The notes under the pieces were generated by a model. That model was not told the origin of the DNA. It did no database searches and saw nothing but the letters and a program-made list of their open reading frames with translations. From assembly GCA_018105865.1 (NCBI GenBank), contig CM030832.1, positions 11,408,156 through 11,472,155 of the forward strand: 64,000 nt of DNA, read 5' to 3'. The translations under genes were made by a program, and so were the position numbers. The DNA is from Metaphire vulgaris. Its lineage: Eukaryota > Annelida > Clitellata > Crassiclitellata > Megascolecidae. This document shows, one piece after another, positions 12,252-24,188 of this stretch (the stretch's first letter is position 1; every line of letters starts with the position of its first letter).

Positions 12252-12311
<60 letters not shown>
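12252..12311. repeat. (TTA)n microsatellite
   Basis: About 20 TTA units directly abutting the left side of a Helitron-like remnant. Confidence 0.95.
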
Positions 12312-12312
<1 letters not shown>

Positions 12313-12570
12313 GGTTTCTCGCGATGCGTTGGTGGGCGAGCGACAAGTTCTTGATGCGTTGGTGGGCGAGTAAACAATGGTTGGGCGAGCGTTGACTATT
12401 GGTAGACCGTTTAGTCCTTACGTCGCGAGGACGATGTTCGAAGACGACGACAAAAGAACCGGTTTAGTCGAGTCATTCAGCGTCATATATCATTTAAATC
12501 CTATATTAAATATGTGGCGATATATGCTATTAAATGATTCTATCATTAGTATTATCATCTATCGTTCTAG
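12312..12570 (+). mobile_element. Helitron-like element, copy 1 (truncated)
   Basis: It carries GATGCGTTGGTGGGCGAG units and GACTATTGGTAGACCG, shared with the full copies at 19682, 26119, 37099 and 44465. It ends ATCGTTCTAG followed by T. The usual 5' end and most of the body are missing. Confidence 0.6.
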
Positions 12571-12571
12571 T

Positions 12572-13079
12572 TAAATATGTATATAGCTATTGATCATCTA
12601 TGAATTGGGAGCCTTGAGTGTTTTAATAGGAGTGTTTTGATCATGCTCTAGGACCATTGACCAGCTTTTCAAAAATATTTTGTTTATTATTTTTATTATT
12701 TGGAAACCCCCTAAAAGTTGATATTTTGGATGTCTACGTGTTTTGCAGTTGTAGTCTAATTTGAAAGTACTTTCCGTGCCTTTCTGATCTAAGAAGCTGA
12801 GCATTTGCATTCGAAGCAACACGTAGCCTATGCTTTGCCAATTAGCGACTTCCGGGTGTCAGAGATTTTAACAAATTATTCGTTCAATTCGTACGATCGA
12901 TCCAATTTTGCTCAAACAGGTGGAACAAATCGAACGACTACGTCATCGTAATGGAGATGTGGTACTGGAATACTGTTCACCTGGGCGCAGTACGTCATTA
13001 CAGCAAAGTTTCGCTTTAGGCACCTTATTAGTCATTTTCGCTTAAAATCATCATCATTCATCATTCTTCTCCGTGGGCG
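12572..13079. other. Gene-free interval
   Basis: I see nothing recognisable here. Confidence 0.4.
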
Positions 13080-13081
13080 CA

Positions 13082-13330
13082 GTATCCGTTGATGTCTGTT
13101 GCAATTTGAGTTCTCGCCCCTCCTCCATTCGTTTCTGTCTTGTGCGGCTTTGTTAAGCTTCATGTATGTCTATAATATGTTACACCGTTCTTTAATATTG
13201 TCTATCCATTCTTTCCGTGGTCTTCCTTTGATGTTTTCGCCTTCCATTAGTCCGAGTTTAAAACACATTTCAATAATTACTGTATGCCTAAAACATCGTC
13301 CTATTAAACTCAAGAGCAATTCCACATCCC
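13082..13330 (-). pseudogene. RTE-like LINE reverse-transcriptase C-terminal relic
   Basis: Minus-strand translation gives GRPRKEWIDNIKERC and, after a frameshift and stop, LNKAAQDRNEWRR. The pattern G-R-x-R-x-W-x-D-N followed by A-x-D-R-x-x-W is the conserved C-terminal tail of RTE/BovB-type reverse-transcriptase polyproteins. No catalytic domain remains. It is a short dead fragment, one of several such tails in the window. Confidence 0.65.
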
Positions 13331-13584
13331 ATCAAACGAATCTATTTAAGAACATTTATTTATTTATCGAACATATTTAAGGCATTAATCGAGGACAATC
13401 TCTATACTCTATACTCTGGAGCATTCCCATAGTACTATTTCGAAAATGCATGTTTTATATAAAATATTTGTATATAACCATAATATTTCAGCAAATCAAG
13501 CAAAATTAACTTTAATAAATGCTATAATGAACTGCAGTTTTTACTTACTACCTTCTATAACACAAACAGTAATTCCTCAGTCTG

Positions 13585-13880
13585 CACAATCTAATTCTGC
13601 CCGCACATAAACTCCAAGAGCTGTGCAGTATCAGTGTTATCTGTGCTCTCATCCAAAGCTACTGAAAAATATGCATAGCTAATCTGCCAATCAACTGCTC
13701 AGTAACGTCTGTTGCAAAGTCATGAACTCGGCGTTGAATTGTCATTCTTGACAATGGTTTGTGAAAAGACTGGCGTTTTTGTGCAGTGAGTCAATTCTAA
13801 CAAAATCTCCAATGAAATGATTGCAATTAGCTGGGCCACTTTGCAACACATGAGAAAAAAAAAGTCTTCTTTAACAGTTC
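13585..13880 (-). pseudogene. hAT transposase relic (Charlie/SCAND3-like)
   Basis: The minus strand reads LSRMTIQRRVHDFATDVTEQ and then, in a shifted frame, AYFSVALDESTDNTDTAQLL before a stop. The S-x-A-L-D-E-S-T-D segment, with its acidic residues and the following A-Q-L, is the signature of the catalytic core in Charlie-type hAT transposases and their domesticated relatives. Upstream sequence to 13880 looks like a degraded continuation. At least one frameshift and several stops show that it is dead. No terminal repeats were located around it. Confidence 0.78.
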
Positions 13881-14188
13881 AATTTTCTGTGCAATATGCA
13901 GTTGTATACATATTATGTAAGTGATTCACGGCAAATTAAACACACCGATATATAAATGCCTAAATGCTGTGCATCAAGTACGTTTTTGTATGTGTGTGTG
14001 CAGTGACAATTTAAATGCATGTTATCGAAGTAGTTTATTATCGCCCGTCTCTGTGCCACGTTGTTAGGCCTACAGGTTGTGTGTGTATCAGCAGATACCT
14101 AATTTCTATACCAAAATTACAATTCTCGGGCCAGTGTGTGATTGCGAAATTGTCTATAGGCCGGACAGAACCCTTTGTGGGCCGGTTT

Positions 14189-14238
14189 TCTGATTGGCTG
14201 TCGTTATTGACGGAATAGCAGTTTGATTTCAAAGTGTA

Positions 14239-14298
<60 letters not shown>

Positions 14299-14440
14299 TA
14301 TTCTGCTGAACATTTTTATTATGGAGACCACCAGCGCCTATAGGCTGACCGCATATACTGCATAGATTGGCTGTCGTATTGACGGAATAGCCTACGTAAT
14401 TCGATATTCTGCGTTTTCTATGGAGACCACCAGCGCCGAG
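14189..14440. repeat. Direct local duplication split by (TA)n(TG)n
   Basis: The unit GATTGGCTGTCG...TTGACGGAATAGC...GATATTCTGC...GGAGACCACCAGCGCC occurs at 14193-14337 and again at 14365-14438. In the first copy a (TA)n(TG)n tract (14239-14298) separates the two halves; the second lacks it. Confidence 0.75.
14239..14298. repeat. (TA)n(TG)n compound microsatellite
   Basis: A run of TA followed by TG dinucleotides. Confidence 0.95.
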
Positions 14441-14832
14441 TATAACGAGAGTCTGATTTCCTATTCCTTTCGGCAAATCGTAAAGAATAACCTCAAGCAA
14501 AATGCCCATTCGCAGTACGTAAGTACCTGTGGACGCAGTGGTGCAATGACCTCAGACTTCTATAGCGCAGCGAGAAACTACAGCTGCTCACAGTTTATTA
14601 TAGGCCTAATCAACTGACTTGAATAGATAAAAATGTAATAATTTCGCCATCGTCAACAAATGACATCAATATTTTCTCAGTAGATGGACAAGAACTTCGA
14701 CACCGAAAAAAACAAGTACATAGTAAGCGTTAAAAAGACACCTGAGGTCACACGTGGTCAAACCGACCGCCATGAAAATGGCGTTCTAAACTAATTAAGA
14801 GGGAGGAGCTTCCTACGGTGACCTGTGTGGGA

Positions 14833-15471
14833 CAGAGATGTCCATGGGTTGGGTTAACCCATGGGTTGGGTTGGGTTGGAGTGGGTTGGGTTGGGTTGGG
14901 TCAGACTTTTCCATATTGATGGTGGGTTGGTTTATAAATTAAGTCATGGTTTAAGAAACTGTAATGTATTACAGTGGGTTGGGTTGGGTCAAGTAAGGTG
15001 CTCTCCATTAATTATGTCAATTTTTGGGCAATTTTTGACCCCCTTGTCAACAACTGTCAACTTTCAGTTATCCCCCTATAATTATGTCAAAAACTTTTGA
15101 CCCCTCCCCCAAGATCAATGACAGGTCCCAATAACAAGGTTATTATTTTTGCGGTGATGACCATTTTTATCATTTCCCCTTTTTTGCTCATCGAGTGTCA
15201 AAATGTGGTGGTGATGACCTTTTTGCCATGCTTTTTTCCATTGTAATAAGTAGTATTCCATGAAATTTCCAATTTTTTTTATTATTTATAAAAAGTGAAA
15301 TTGTTGACGTAAACTTCTCTTGACCCCCTCCTGTCAACAACTGTCAAACTTTTTCAAAGTCCCTAAATTGTTTAATGGACAGCCCCTAAACCTTATCGGC
15401 ATGGGTTGGGTCGGAGATTTGATGGGTTGGGTTGAATTGGGTTCTAAAAAATGGACCCATGGACATCTCTG
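14833..15471. mobile_element. hAT-type non-autonomous element with GGGTT repeats
   Basis: It begins CAGAGATGTCCATGGGT and ends ACCCATGGACATCTCTG. It is bracketed by identical 8-bp flanks GTGTGGGA (14825-14832 and 15472-15479). The termini carry tandem GGGTT units, including the palindrome CCATGGGTTGGG...CCCATGG. The interior (about 15000-15360) is non-coding and mentions TGTCAACAACTGTCAA twice. A related element lies inverted at 16937-17193. Confidence 0.88.
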
Positions 15472-15479
15472 GTGTGGGA

Positions 15480-16936
15480 GCTGTTCCTTTCGGAATACCG
15501 TATATACTCGCGTTAAAGTCGAATACTTTAAGGCCAATTCACAGGCTTTATACCCTGACCTCGACTTATTTGCGAGGCACTAACTGGTGGATAACGTTTT
15601 CATGCATAGAATGTCGAAAATAATTTATTTAGCTAAAACTTTGTGTAATTAATTACATTCGACATACGCTATACGGCATCTAAATAAAAGTTGGCGTCAG
15701 CGATGTTAAGATTTGTAATATATAGGTGCCACATAAATATTAATTGTAATTTATTGTTTGCGTTGTTTCTGAAAAGAAATTTCTGCATAATTCAGTCGCT
15801 GTCGACCGTCATCTGTTCAACCGCGATAACTTGGTTAAGAATTGTGGTCTGCGTGGAAGTTTCTGCCGATGTCTTTCGAAAGGTAACCTTGGCTTTTCTT
15901 TGCAGATCTGTCGTGTCGGTCTCTCTCTCTCTCTCTCTCTCTCCCCCTATCTCTCTCTCTCTATTTCCCTCTCTATTTCCCTCTGTGTGAGTTTGTCTTG
16001 TCTGTCTGTCTTTCTTTTCTCTCTCCCACTGCCTCTGTCTTCATGCACTTCCGTTCACCGTTGCATCATAAAAAAGACTGAATTGTTTAGAAAATTAAGT
16101 CGAGAAAAGCAGAAAGCAAAGAGATGGAGAAAAACGACGGAGCGAATAAGAGAAGACCGCGAACACTAGCGAGATTGAAGCAAGCAGAAAAAACGCAGCG
16201 AGAAAGATGGACTCAGGCTCAGAGCTGACGCAAAAACAGCGAACTGTCCAGAAGTCATTTCGCGTGTCGAGAAATTGCGTCTCTGAAGAATCTTCAAAGC
16301 GAAACCGTATCTCTGGTTAAACAGTTGACCGACCATGTGCCCAAGCAAAGGCCGAATCCAAAATTATTCGACACTTATGCAGATTCGGTCGGTCGATTTA
16401 AAGGCTTCCAGTGATCGGTGTTTTATCCAGCCTGTTAGAGGAGATTCCCCCGTCCCAAACCCCAAAAGTCCCCCCATACCAAATTCCAACAGTTACAAAA
16501 ATTTTGCATTGAACTGTGTCTCTCTTCCCTTCCAGCCAAGTCAATCCCCCCACCCCCCAAGACCTGGAATATGGATGAAACACTGCCATTGAAGATTGCA
16601 AATATTCCTCTCGATCTGACGGCGACACTCTATCTTCTGTATACAAGGATTACATCGAATGTCATCGACATTCGAAGCAATTTAGGGTTTTCTGTTGGCA
16701 TCGACGAATCTAATTCTGTTTCATCGCGACAAAAGCTAAGCAGAAGCGGCGGCAGCAGCAGCAAAATGACAGATTGACTCGATTTCTAGTAGAAAACGGA
16801 TGCTTATGCAAACGAAATTTTTATAATCTGAATGGACGAACTACTTCATGCCAACATACATTTGACACCAAAGAAAGTTCTTCATTTTCGAGAAAGCAAT
16901 AATACCAGGAACGTACAGTGACAGAACAGTACAGTG
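15480..16936. other. Gene-free interval with CT-rich tract
   Basis: CT-rich sequence occupies 15918-15985. Otherwise no gene, RNA or element is recognised. Overlapping open frames on both strands near 16166-16780 look random. Confidence 0.45.
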
Positions 16937-17193
16937 CATGACCATGGACATGGGTCCATTTTGAAACCCAACCCAACTAACCTATCATCAATCAGACCCA
17001 ACCTAATCCACGAAAGCAATAGGGTACCTTGAGCCAAACCAACCCCCACCGTAACGCATTAAATTTATTTTTGAAACCGTTACTTATTTTCTGGTCCAAC
17101 CCAATCCCACCCACCATCATAAAAATGGAAGTGTATACCCAAGCAAACTAAATCCAACCCATCAGTGGACCCATTCCAGGTCCATGTCTACTA
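16937..17193 (-). mobile_element. Second copy of the GGGTT-rich element
   Basis: It begins with CCATGGACATGGGTCC, rich in AACCC units, and closes with GGACCCATTCCAGGTCCATG. These match the ends of the 14833-15471 element in reverse orientation, with a different and shorter interior. It directly abuts the LINE fragment starting near 17196. Flanking duplications are not clear. Confidence 0.6.
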
Positions 17194-17195
17194 CA

Positions 17196-17650
17196 GTGTG
17201 TGTAGTGTCTACTATCAGCTGGGCCGACTGCAATCGGTCCTGAACGCCGCCGCCCGGATGATTTTCGGTGCCAGGTGGCATGACCATGTTACCCCGTTAT
17301 TGAGGGATAAGCTCCATTGGCTCAAGATCCCGGAGCGTATCGTTTTTAAACGCTGCTCGCTGACCTTCCGAGCCTTGTATGACCCTTTCTGCCCGGAATA
17401 TCTTTCGGCGTTGATACGCAGGCCGGTGATGACAGACTGTCGCAAACAGCTTCGTTCTAGCAAACGATCTCACCTCTACGTCCCCCCTCCGTCCAAGACC
17501 GTGAAGCTTGGAGAAAGATCCGTGACTCGGGGCAATCCTCTCCTTTGGAACGCACTTCCAGTTTCAGTGACCATGACAACCAACTTCGAGTCGTTCTTAT
17601 CGAACGTTAAAACGCATTTATTTCGTATATCGTATGACTGCCTTTTGTAA
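17196..17650 (+). pseudogene. CR1/L2-like LINE ORF2 C-terminal fragment
   Basis: The last about 150 residues of a reverse-transcriptase polyprotein are open and end at a TAA. LQSVLNAAARMIFGARWHDH, LHWLKIPERIVFK and GNPLLWNALPVSV are in order, followed by a final F-x-x-x-L-x-x-V-K-T-H-L-F. This is the C-terminal tail conserved in CR1, L2 and Jockey-type LINEs, where it follows the thumb. No catalytic YADD is present because the element is 5'-truncated, the usual outcome of incomplete target-primed reverse transcription. The 3' tail continues to about 17712. A matching fragment, CCAAGACCGTGAAG, recurs near 41290. Confidence 0.8.
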
Positions 17651-17712
17651 AACGTTCTTGCCTTTGGCCTTGGCCAAGCTATAGCGCTACATAAATTATC
17701 AAGTAGAATAGA
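17651..17712 (+). repeat. LINE 3' tail
   Basis: Directly after the stop codon comes ATAGCGCTACATAAATTA and a short AGAATAGAACAGAATAG repeat. A similar ATAGCGCTATATAAAT end occurs alone at 57211-57226, suggesting that related LINEs end this way. Confidence 0.6.
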
Positions 17713-18467
17713 ACAGAATAGTGTGTATTGTAAACTGTTATTATAAACCAGTAAACCTAATCATCCTTTAGAAACAAAAGAAATCAACACAAGGTGTCTA
17801 CAGGACAGCAACACGGATACACGAAGACTCTGGAAGGTAATCGTATTCAATGTCCTTTTAAAAGCAATCTCAACACACGGGCCCTACGTGTGCAAAGTCA
17901 GGCGAATAACGCTTTCAATGCAGGCATTTGAGAACACCAACAACATATTGTCATTATTCTGCATTTCCTCTCCGCGGTTTGTCCGTTAAAGCGATATTTT
18001 TCCATCGCGGTTTAAATAAGAAATCGAGACGATTTTCGGATGAAGTATCTACTTCCTGAACGTTCGAACGGACGCAGAGGAAAAAAAGTTTGTCGGCCGA
18101 TTCTCATTAGTCGGGTAATGGTTTCCGGCAGTCGGCGTTGTTGTTCTCCGGCTCATTAGTCGCGCAGTATCGTCTATATAGTGCATGGTCTCCGCCCTTA
18201 GGTATAGCGTCTCGTATCGCGGGCAACGCGCATTGAAAGAAACAGTGCACAATATATCGACTCGCAGTTCTGACGATGAGCGTTCTATAGGTCGCCTGGG
18301 AATGAAATCGCGAGGTCAGCGGGATTGTCATTATATGCTTGTCTCTCATCTGTCTCATGCGTCGTGCCGCCGTCTTCTGCATGCGTATTCCCTTTTCCCT
18401 TACCTCGACGTGATCGCCGGATAGCTGTAGAGGGTGGGTCTGCTTAACAAGGAACTGAGCATTTTAG
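17713..18467. other. Gene-free interval
   Basis: No recognisable feature. Opposed short frames at 18049-18424 have no domain match that I can see. Confidence 0.4.
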
Positions 18468-18551
18468 TTGTACTATGATAACTTAGGATCTAGATTAGTG
18501 TAGGTAGGCACTAGACCTAAGCACCACAAATACACACACAGACACACACAA

Positions 18552-18615
<64 letters not shown>

Positions 18616-18650
18616 TACACTAATCTAGATCCTAAGTTATCATAGTACAA
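18468..18650. repeat. Palindrome with a (CA)n(TA)n(TG)n core
   Basis: The left arm 18468-18504 contains TTAGGATCTAGATTAGTGTA. The right arm 18614-18650 is its inverted copy. Between them (CA)n, (TA)n and (TG)n form a further self-complementary run, so nearly the whole 183 bp can fold. A third copy of the arm lies at 18829-18872. Confidence 0.85.
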
Positions 18651-18828
18651 TATATACAGTATATATATACAGTATATATCAGAGATGGGCACAATTAGAC
18701 AAAACTCTAATCACAGTTCTACACACATTAGCTGCTGTCTAATCAATTAGAATTATATTAGATTGTCGATGTTATATCACGCAAAACACAGTTTTTAAAA
18801 TACTAATTTAATATCTGTGTGTGTCTGT

Positions 18829-18872
18829 GTCCTACACTAATCTAGATCCTAAGTTATCATAGTATAATATAT
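18829..18872. repeat. Third copy of the palindrome arm
   Basis: CCTACACTAATCTAGATCC recurs with the same ATATACAGTATATA continuation as after 18650, so the arm plus its flank is directly duplicated about 215 bp downstream. Confidence 0.8.
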
Positions 18873-19417
18873 ACAGTATATATGTAATGGCTGGCTTTTC
18901 CATATATATAGTAATCACACAAAACACTCTAATAAAAATCATGTATTTGCTAGCATGGAATTTATCCTGGGTGTACATTTGCCAATTTATTCTAACCTCT
19001 TACTAACAATATTTCCTTCTTTCGATTAGCTAATCAATTTGCTAATTGAAAATATCCGTATATATATAATCTCTGACAGGTTGCAGCCAATTTATTCTAA
19101 GTAGCCTATTTCCTTCTTTCTGCATGCACTTTTTATCTAGTAGGCTATTTGCCGATGCCTACTAATATGACTTCTAGTTCCTCGAGTGTATATTATGCGG
19201 GTGTTATGCGAATAAGGCAAGGAAATACGTTTTCTGAATCGGACGAAAAGTGATACGATTGCCTCGGAGTGATATCTGCTTTCGCGAAGTAGACGAACTT
19301 GGAGTTCCAACCTTTCAGAAGATCGAAGTTCACTTCTAAAAAGAAGCACAACGCAACGTCATAACAAACTCCATACACACGAATAAAGGAAAGACCATTT
19401 CCTTTTGCTCTCTGCTA

Positions 19418-19465
<48 letters not shown>

Positions 19466-19681
19466 ATATCCATACTTTAGGAGATTACAAATGCTGTGGC
19501 TTCCGTGTAACAGATTACGATCATTATATTCGAGACTTAACAACAGTTTCTAACCGTGCTCTATAGATGATTACAGTATACGAATTGTAGGCTAAATGGG
19601 AAGTCTAATATATTTCTTACTGTCAATTCTATACAAAACACACACACACACAAACACACACACATATATAATATATATATA
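18873..19681. other. Gene-free interval with AT tract
   Basis: A long AT run is at 19418-19461 and CA-rich sequence at 19637-19665. Nothing else is recognised. Confidence 0.45.
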
Positions 19682-20212
19682 TATAATATTAAGATCCTTA
19701 TCTGTATGTCTCTCTGTCTGTTACCTTCAAGCGTTCTGCATGATTGGTTGACTATTGGTAGACGGTTTAGTCCTTACGTCGCGATGCGTTGGTGGACGAT
19801 GTTCGAAGACGACGTTGCTATTGGTAACAATTGTTCGTAGAATCGTAGTTTAGCACGGTTTAGTCGAGTCATTGCAGCATCAGAGGGGTGGGCGTGCGAC
19901 GACGTTGCTATTGGTAACAATTGTTCGTAGCGTGCGACGACGTTGCTATTGGTAACAATTGTTCGTAGCTTGAGGAAGTTGCGCATTTTTAACGTACACT
20001 TTAATGTACACAAAAAATACGTGTACAGCGTCACAAATGGTCACAATTGCGTGATTTTAACGTGCATAGGCCTAATTATTAGGTCTACGTGGCGCAGAGC
20101 TTGGCTAGGTGGTGTATGTACATCATTGAAGTGTTGTTCAGCATGAATTCAATGATTGGGTATTAGGTATAGGTATTGAAATCGAGCGCGAGCGAAGCGA
20201 GCATCTTTCTAG
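19682..20212 (+). mobile_element. Helitron-like element, copy 2
   Basis: The 5' side TATAATATTAAGATCC lies in an AT tract, which blurs its exact start. The 3' end is CATCTTTCTAG followed by T. The interior has ATTGG-containing units and three repeats of GACGTTGCTATTGGTAAC. A CTAG 3' end before T fits the Helitron rule, but there is no obvious terminal hairpin and no Rep/helicase. Family membership is clear; Helitron assignment is inference. Confidence 0.68.
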
Positions 20213-21204
20213 TATATATATATGTGTGTGTATATATATATATAAGATATTGACGTACGTGAATGTCGTCATAGAACGCGCTCTGTTTCTTGTTCCTGTG
20301 TTTATATTTGTTTGTGCATTTGTGTACGGCTGCTCTGTCAGGTAATTATTATAGCGCTCTATCTAGATAAGTAATCGACAGGTTTCATCATGCTCATTGT
20401 TTGTCGCTCTCTGCATGCAAGAGCACAGCGATACTTGACATGCTGGCTCGTTGCGTAGACACTATTAGACCTATATTTATTTCCACTCCGCATCAGAGGA
20501 CATGATTATGATGGGCCTGGGAAATTTTATCTTCCATCGTCCTGCCAACGTGTCTAAGGTTGTCGAAGATATACCATATTGCTTGATTAAGGTAGTAATA
20601 TAGCGGTATATGGGCGTATAGAACTATATTGATATTTTTCTTTGCTTCTTTGCAACCTTAAGCCCGTCCACCCACGAAATAATAATGCGCACAAAATTGT
20701 GGTCGGGCAACCAAGCAAGGGGTGTCTAACCCACAAAACCCCCACTTGGCTACACCATTGTCCGCAGTATTTTCCTATTTGGAAAGCGCGTCTGAAAAAA
20801 CCTGTGATAAATACTGTCTGAGCAATATTAGTTTATTGGACCAACTCTTGTTAGTCAGTTTCCACGACTGAGCGGTTTTGAAATAAAAAATCTAAGTTTG
20901 CCTATTTCTTCATCCCGCTTTCTCATCGCATAAAATTCTATTTAATCATTTCCAATGTTTCAAGAAATTGGTTCTATTTAAGGCCATTCGCATTCCGGCT
21001 TAAAATATGCCGCAGGATCAATGCAGCAATCAATTATACTTAGAGTAGGTCTTTGTTTGAGGGAGAGAGAAAAGAGAAATGAAATCTGTAGAAATATCAT
21101 ATTAATTGTCTTTGCCGCGCTTCACGACATTAGGCTATCTATTTTACTGTACAGATTACGAAAGAGAACAGAACTGTTCATTACGTATTATATATCTTAT
21201 TCAG
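20213..21204. other. Gene-free interval
   Basis: TGGCTACACCATTG at about 20741-20754 resembles the right end of a CAG...CTG miniature element, but no left end was found. Otherwise nothing is recognised. Confidence 0.4.
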
Positions 21205-21500
21205 GTGCCCTGTATTACCATGTCGGCGACCTTGGACTTCCACTCCATCCTATCACATGTCGCTTGTAGCAGTTCTACTTCTGATATATTGTCTTTCGTG
21301 TCACTTAGCAGGTTTTCGATGAACGTCAATCTTTGTCTCCCTCTTGCTCCTTTCCCCTTCACTTTACCGGCAGTGACTAGATTTTCCAGGCCTTTTTCCT
21401 CATTATATGTCCGAAGAATTCTAATTGCCTTTTCTTTATGGTTTTAACAATTTCCTTCTTGAGTTTGCCTTATCCAGGATCTCTTGGTTTGATTTTTCTC
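21205..21500 (-). pseudogene. RTE-like LINE reverse-transcriptase C-terminal relic
   Basis: The minus strand reads VSWTEKNQTK, then in another frame GLENLVTAGKVKGKGARGRQ, then DNISEVELLQATCDRMEWKS and a stop. The series S-W-T-x-K, G-K-x-x-G-x-x-x-R-G-R-Q-R and the final D-R-x-x-W-K is the standard C-terminal tail of RTE-type ORFs. Frameshifts near 21440-21500 show decay. It is a different copy from the relics at 13082, 30640 and 38062. Confidence 0.78.
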
Positions 21501-21627
21501 TGTCCATGAAACCTTGTATGTCCTTAGTACTTAGATTCCGAGGGACTTAAGACAAAAAGATATACATTTCACAGCTCTCGTTCCGGTTCGAGTCCGATTC
21601 AGAAAAGATTCATTGAAATGCAATCGC

Positions 21628-21669
<42 letters not shown>

Positions 21670-21997
21670 TATATCTATAAACTTAGATTCGCAATCTACA
21701 GGTCCAAATAATATGCTCACTCACGATATAAAGTGACATTCACTATGATTTTCATAGAATCTACTGTTATGTATTCGCGATGGCATTTGGCTTCTGTGGC
21801 TTCGATTGCTTTGAGCGCCGTGCGTGAGTTCTGGCCTCGTTGTCAGATTTATTCTCGTTATTAACAGACCCTTCCCCCCCCCAATACCAACCAACTCAGC
21901 CAGCTTTGTTCCTGTTTACTCTTCCCGATGCGAAATTTTAGCGACCGTTCGATAATTATAATTATCGAACTACCGAAATTCTGTAAATTGTTCTCTC

Positions 21998-22028
<31 letters not shown>

Positions 22029-23960
22029 TCCCCCCTCTCTCTCTCCCAGTTTCTCTCTTCTTACTGTTTCGTTTCTAACGAGACTCACTTTACTCTCTGT
22101 GAAATATCGTCTACGCCAACGCATTCAACGAGCAATGCAAAACAAATTTCGATTTCTTGTACGGGAGACGGGATGCTGCTGCTGCTGCCACCGTCATTCG
22201 CCTGCAAATCACTCATCGAAATTGCGCCTCGGCGACGCATCAAGTTCGAATTATGGTGCGCCTGTTAACGAGGAATTGTTTGGTTTCCAAGTCGTTTGCC
22301 GGATAATTGAATAAGTGCAAGTCGATCATCGTTTGTGTCTTCGTTGGCTGGAACTTCTGATGATAGTGAAGTTAGTGAGGGGGTTTCGGAAAAAGTGCGG
22401 GACTCAGAGACTCTAAAATTGTTGGGGAAGTGCAGAAATTTCCCATTTATATGCTCCAAATTGAACTCCCGCAAATGAGGGATTTGCAGTTTGGTGCGGC
22501 CATATATGGAAAAAATTGCGGCGTTTTCGATAGCGAACTCCGCATTTTCCCGTAGAAAAACGGTTGTGTCGAGCAAAAAAGTTAATCCAAACAGGCGCTG
22601 GTCCCTTTTACAAACCCTGCATGACTATGAAACTGTAAGAAAAATAGCTAAAAATGCTAAATATATTATGAAAATCGCAAAAGTGCAGATGAAATTGCTG
22701 CACATATATATATATATATATGCGGAAATCACAATGCGGAAAAACGGAAAAAGAGCAGCGCAATAAAAGATTGGCTAAATATGCGATCGTATATGTGATA
22801 GCAATTTCACACTCAATAGGTATGACTAGCTAATGAGTTCGTACATCAGTACTCATACTCAGAGAACCTCAGTCGGGTTGCTGCTATTTATAGCAGATGT
22901 ATAACATGTCCTTGTAACTTTAGCTCGTAATAAAAGTCTTTGCATTGCACTCGAACGTCAAGGTTGCTGACAATTGAACAATATTTGAGTTGAGCAAAGG
23001 TGCTAGCGGTAAAAATAATTTTATTGTTTGCAAGACATTGGCTCTGGGATTACGTGGTGCAACATGCCTTGGTCGTTTACGTACTGTTCGTTTAGAATTG
23101 AAAAAGGAGTGCAAGATGAATACATGACACCGTACATTCAATCTAAGGAATAAATCAAGAACAGTGTATCGCATATCAAAGAAACCAGACTGTTTTCTCG
23201 TTTTTAACAAATCGGAGAATTCTTTCCACGCTGGCCGAATACTTTTTAAACAGCCTAGCGTTGCCACCAAATACATGTAGTAGGCCTATTGATGTTTCAT
23301 TTCCATCATGCAACTGATTGCTGCTTACGTTCGATTTTAATTTAGATTAAAAGTTAAATTGCGTGTCTCTATTAAAACAATTTAAAATTATCTTCGTTTT
23401 GGATATATTTCAAGATTCAGTCGATCTATTCATATACTGTATATTGGAGTGGGTTAATTTTGAATGTGACGCTGTTGGCGTATAGCCATAATAGCCTATT
23501 TCGAATAGTTCTGTGTCTATTTCACGATAAGGCAAATCACTGACATTTCAAACTGAGCGATTGGTCAAATTAACAGATTTGCTATCAAAAAGCAAGATTA
23601 GGCCTACTCGTTAAAATTTGCAAGAACTTGATAGTCTAATTTAACAGGATATTTCAAACTAATCACAAAACAAAATGAAGCACTTTAACAAATCGAACAA
23701 ATCGAGAGATCAGGAAGTAATGGCATTCTTATAGGTTTTGATTTCACTGTCATTAGAATCTAATGATTAGGCCTAATTAGAGCTTTTCAATATATGGTAT
23801 AGAGTATAATTTTTGAAATATTCTTGCAATCTTGCCGATTTTGACGAGTAACTACCAACTAATTCTTTAGAATCGTCACACAAAGTCTGTCACGTGATCT
23901 CGTGACTGAGAGACAGCCAATGGAATGAACACCTCTGGTTCTGTGGCTATCGATTCAGTT
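21501..23960. other. Gene-free interval with AT and CT tracts
   Basis: A (TA)n tract lies at about 21632-21668 and CT-rich sequence at 21992-22056. A 118-codon minus frame at 22920-23276 shows no recognisable domain. No confident feature otherwise. Confidence 0.45.
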
Positions 23961-24025
23961 CTCGAGTGTTTGCCTTCGTATTTCCATGCAATTACCGGGT
24001 CTCTTCTATTCTTCCTACTTCATCA

Positions 24026-24188
<163 letters not shown>

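Noticed and set aside
22920..23276. 118-codon minus-strand frame
   Set aside because: No recognised motif and ordinary base composition.
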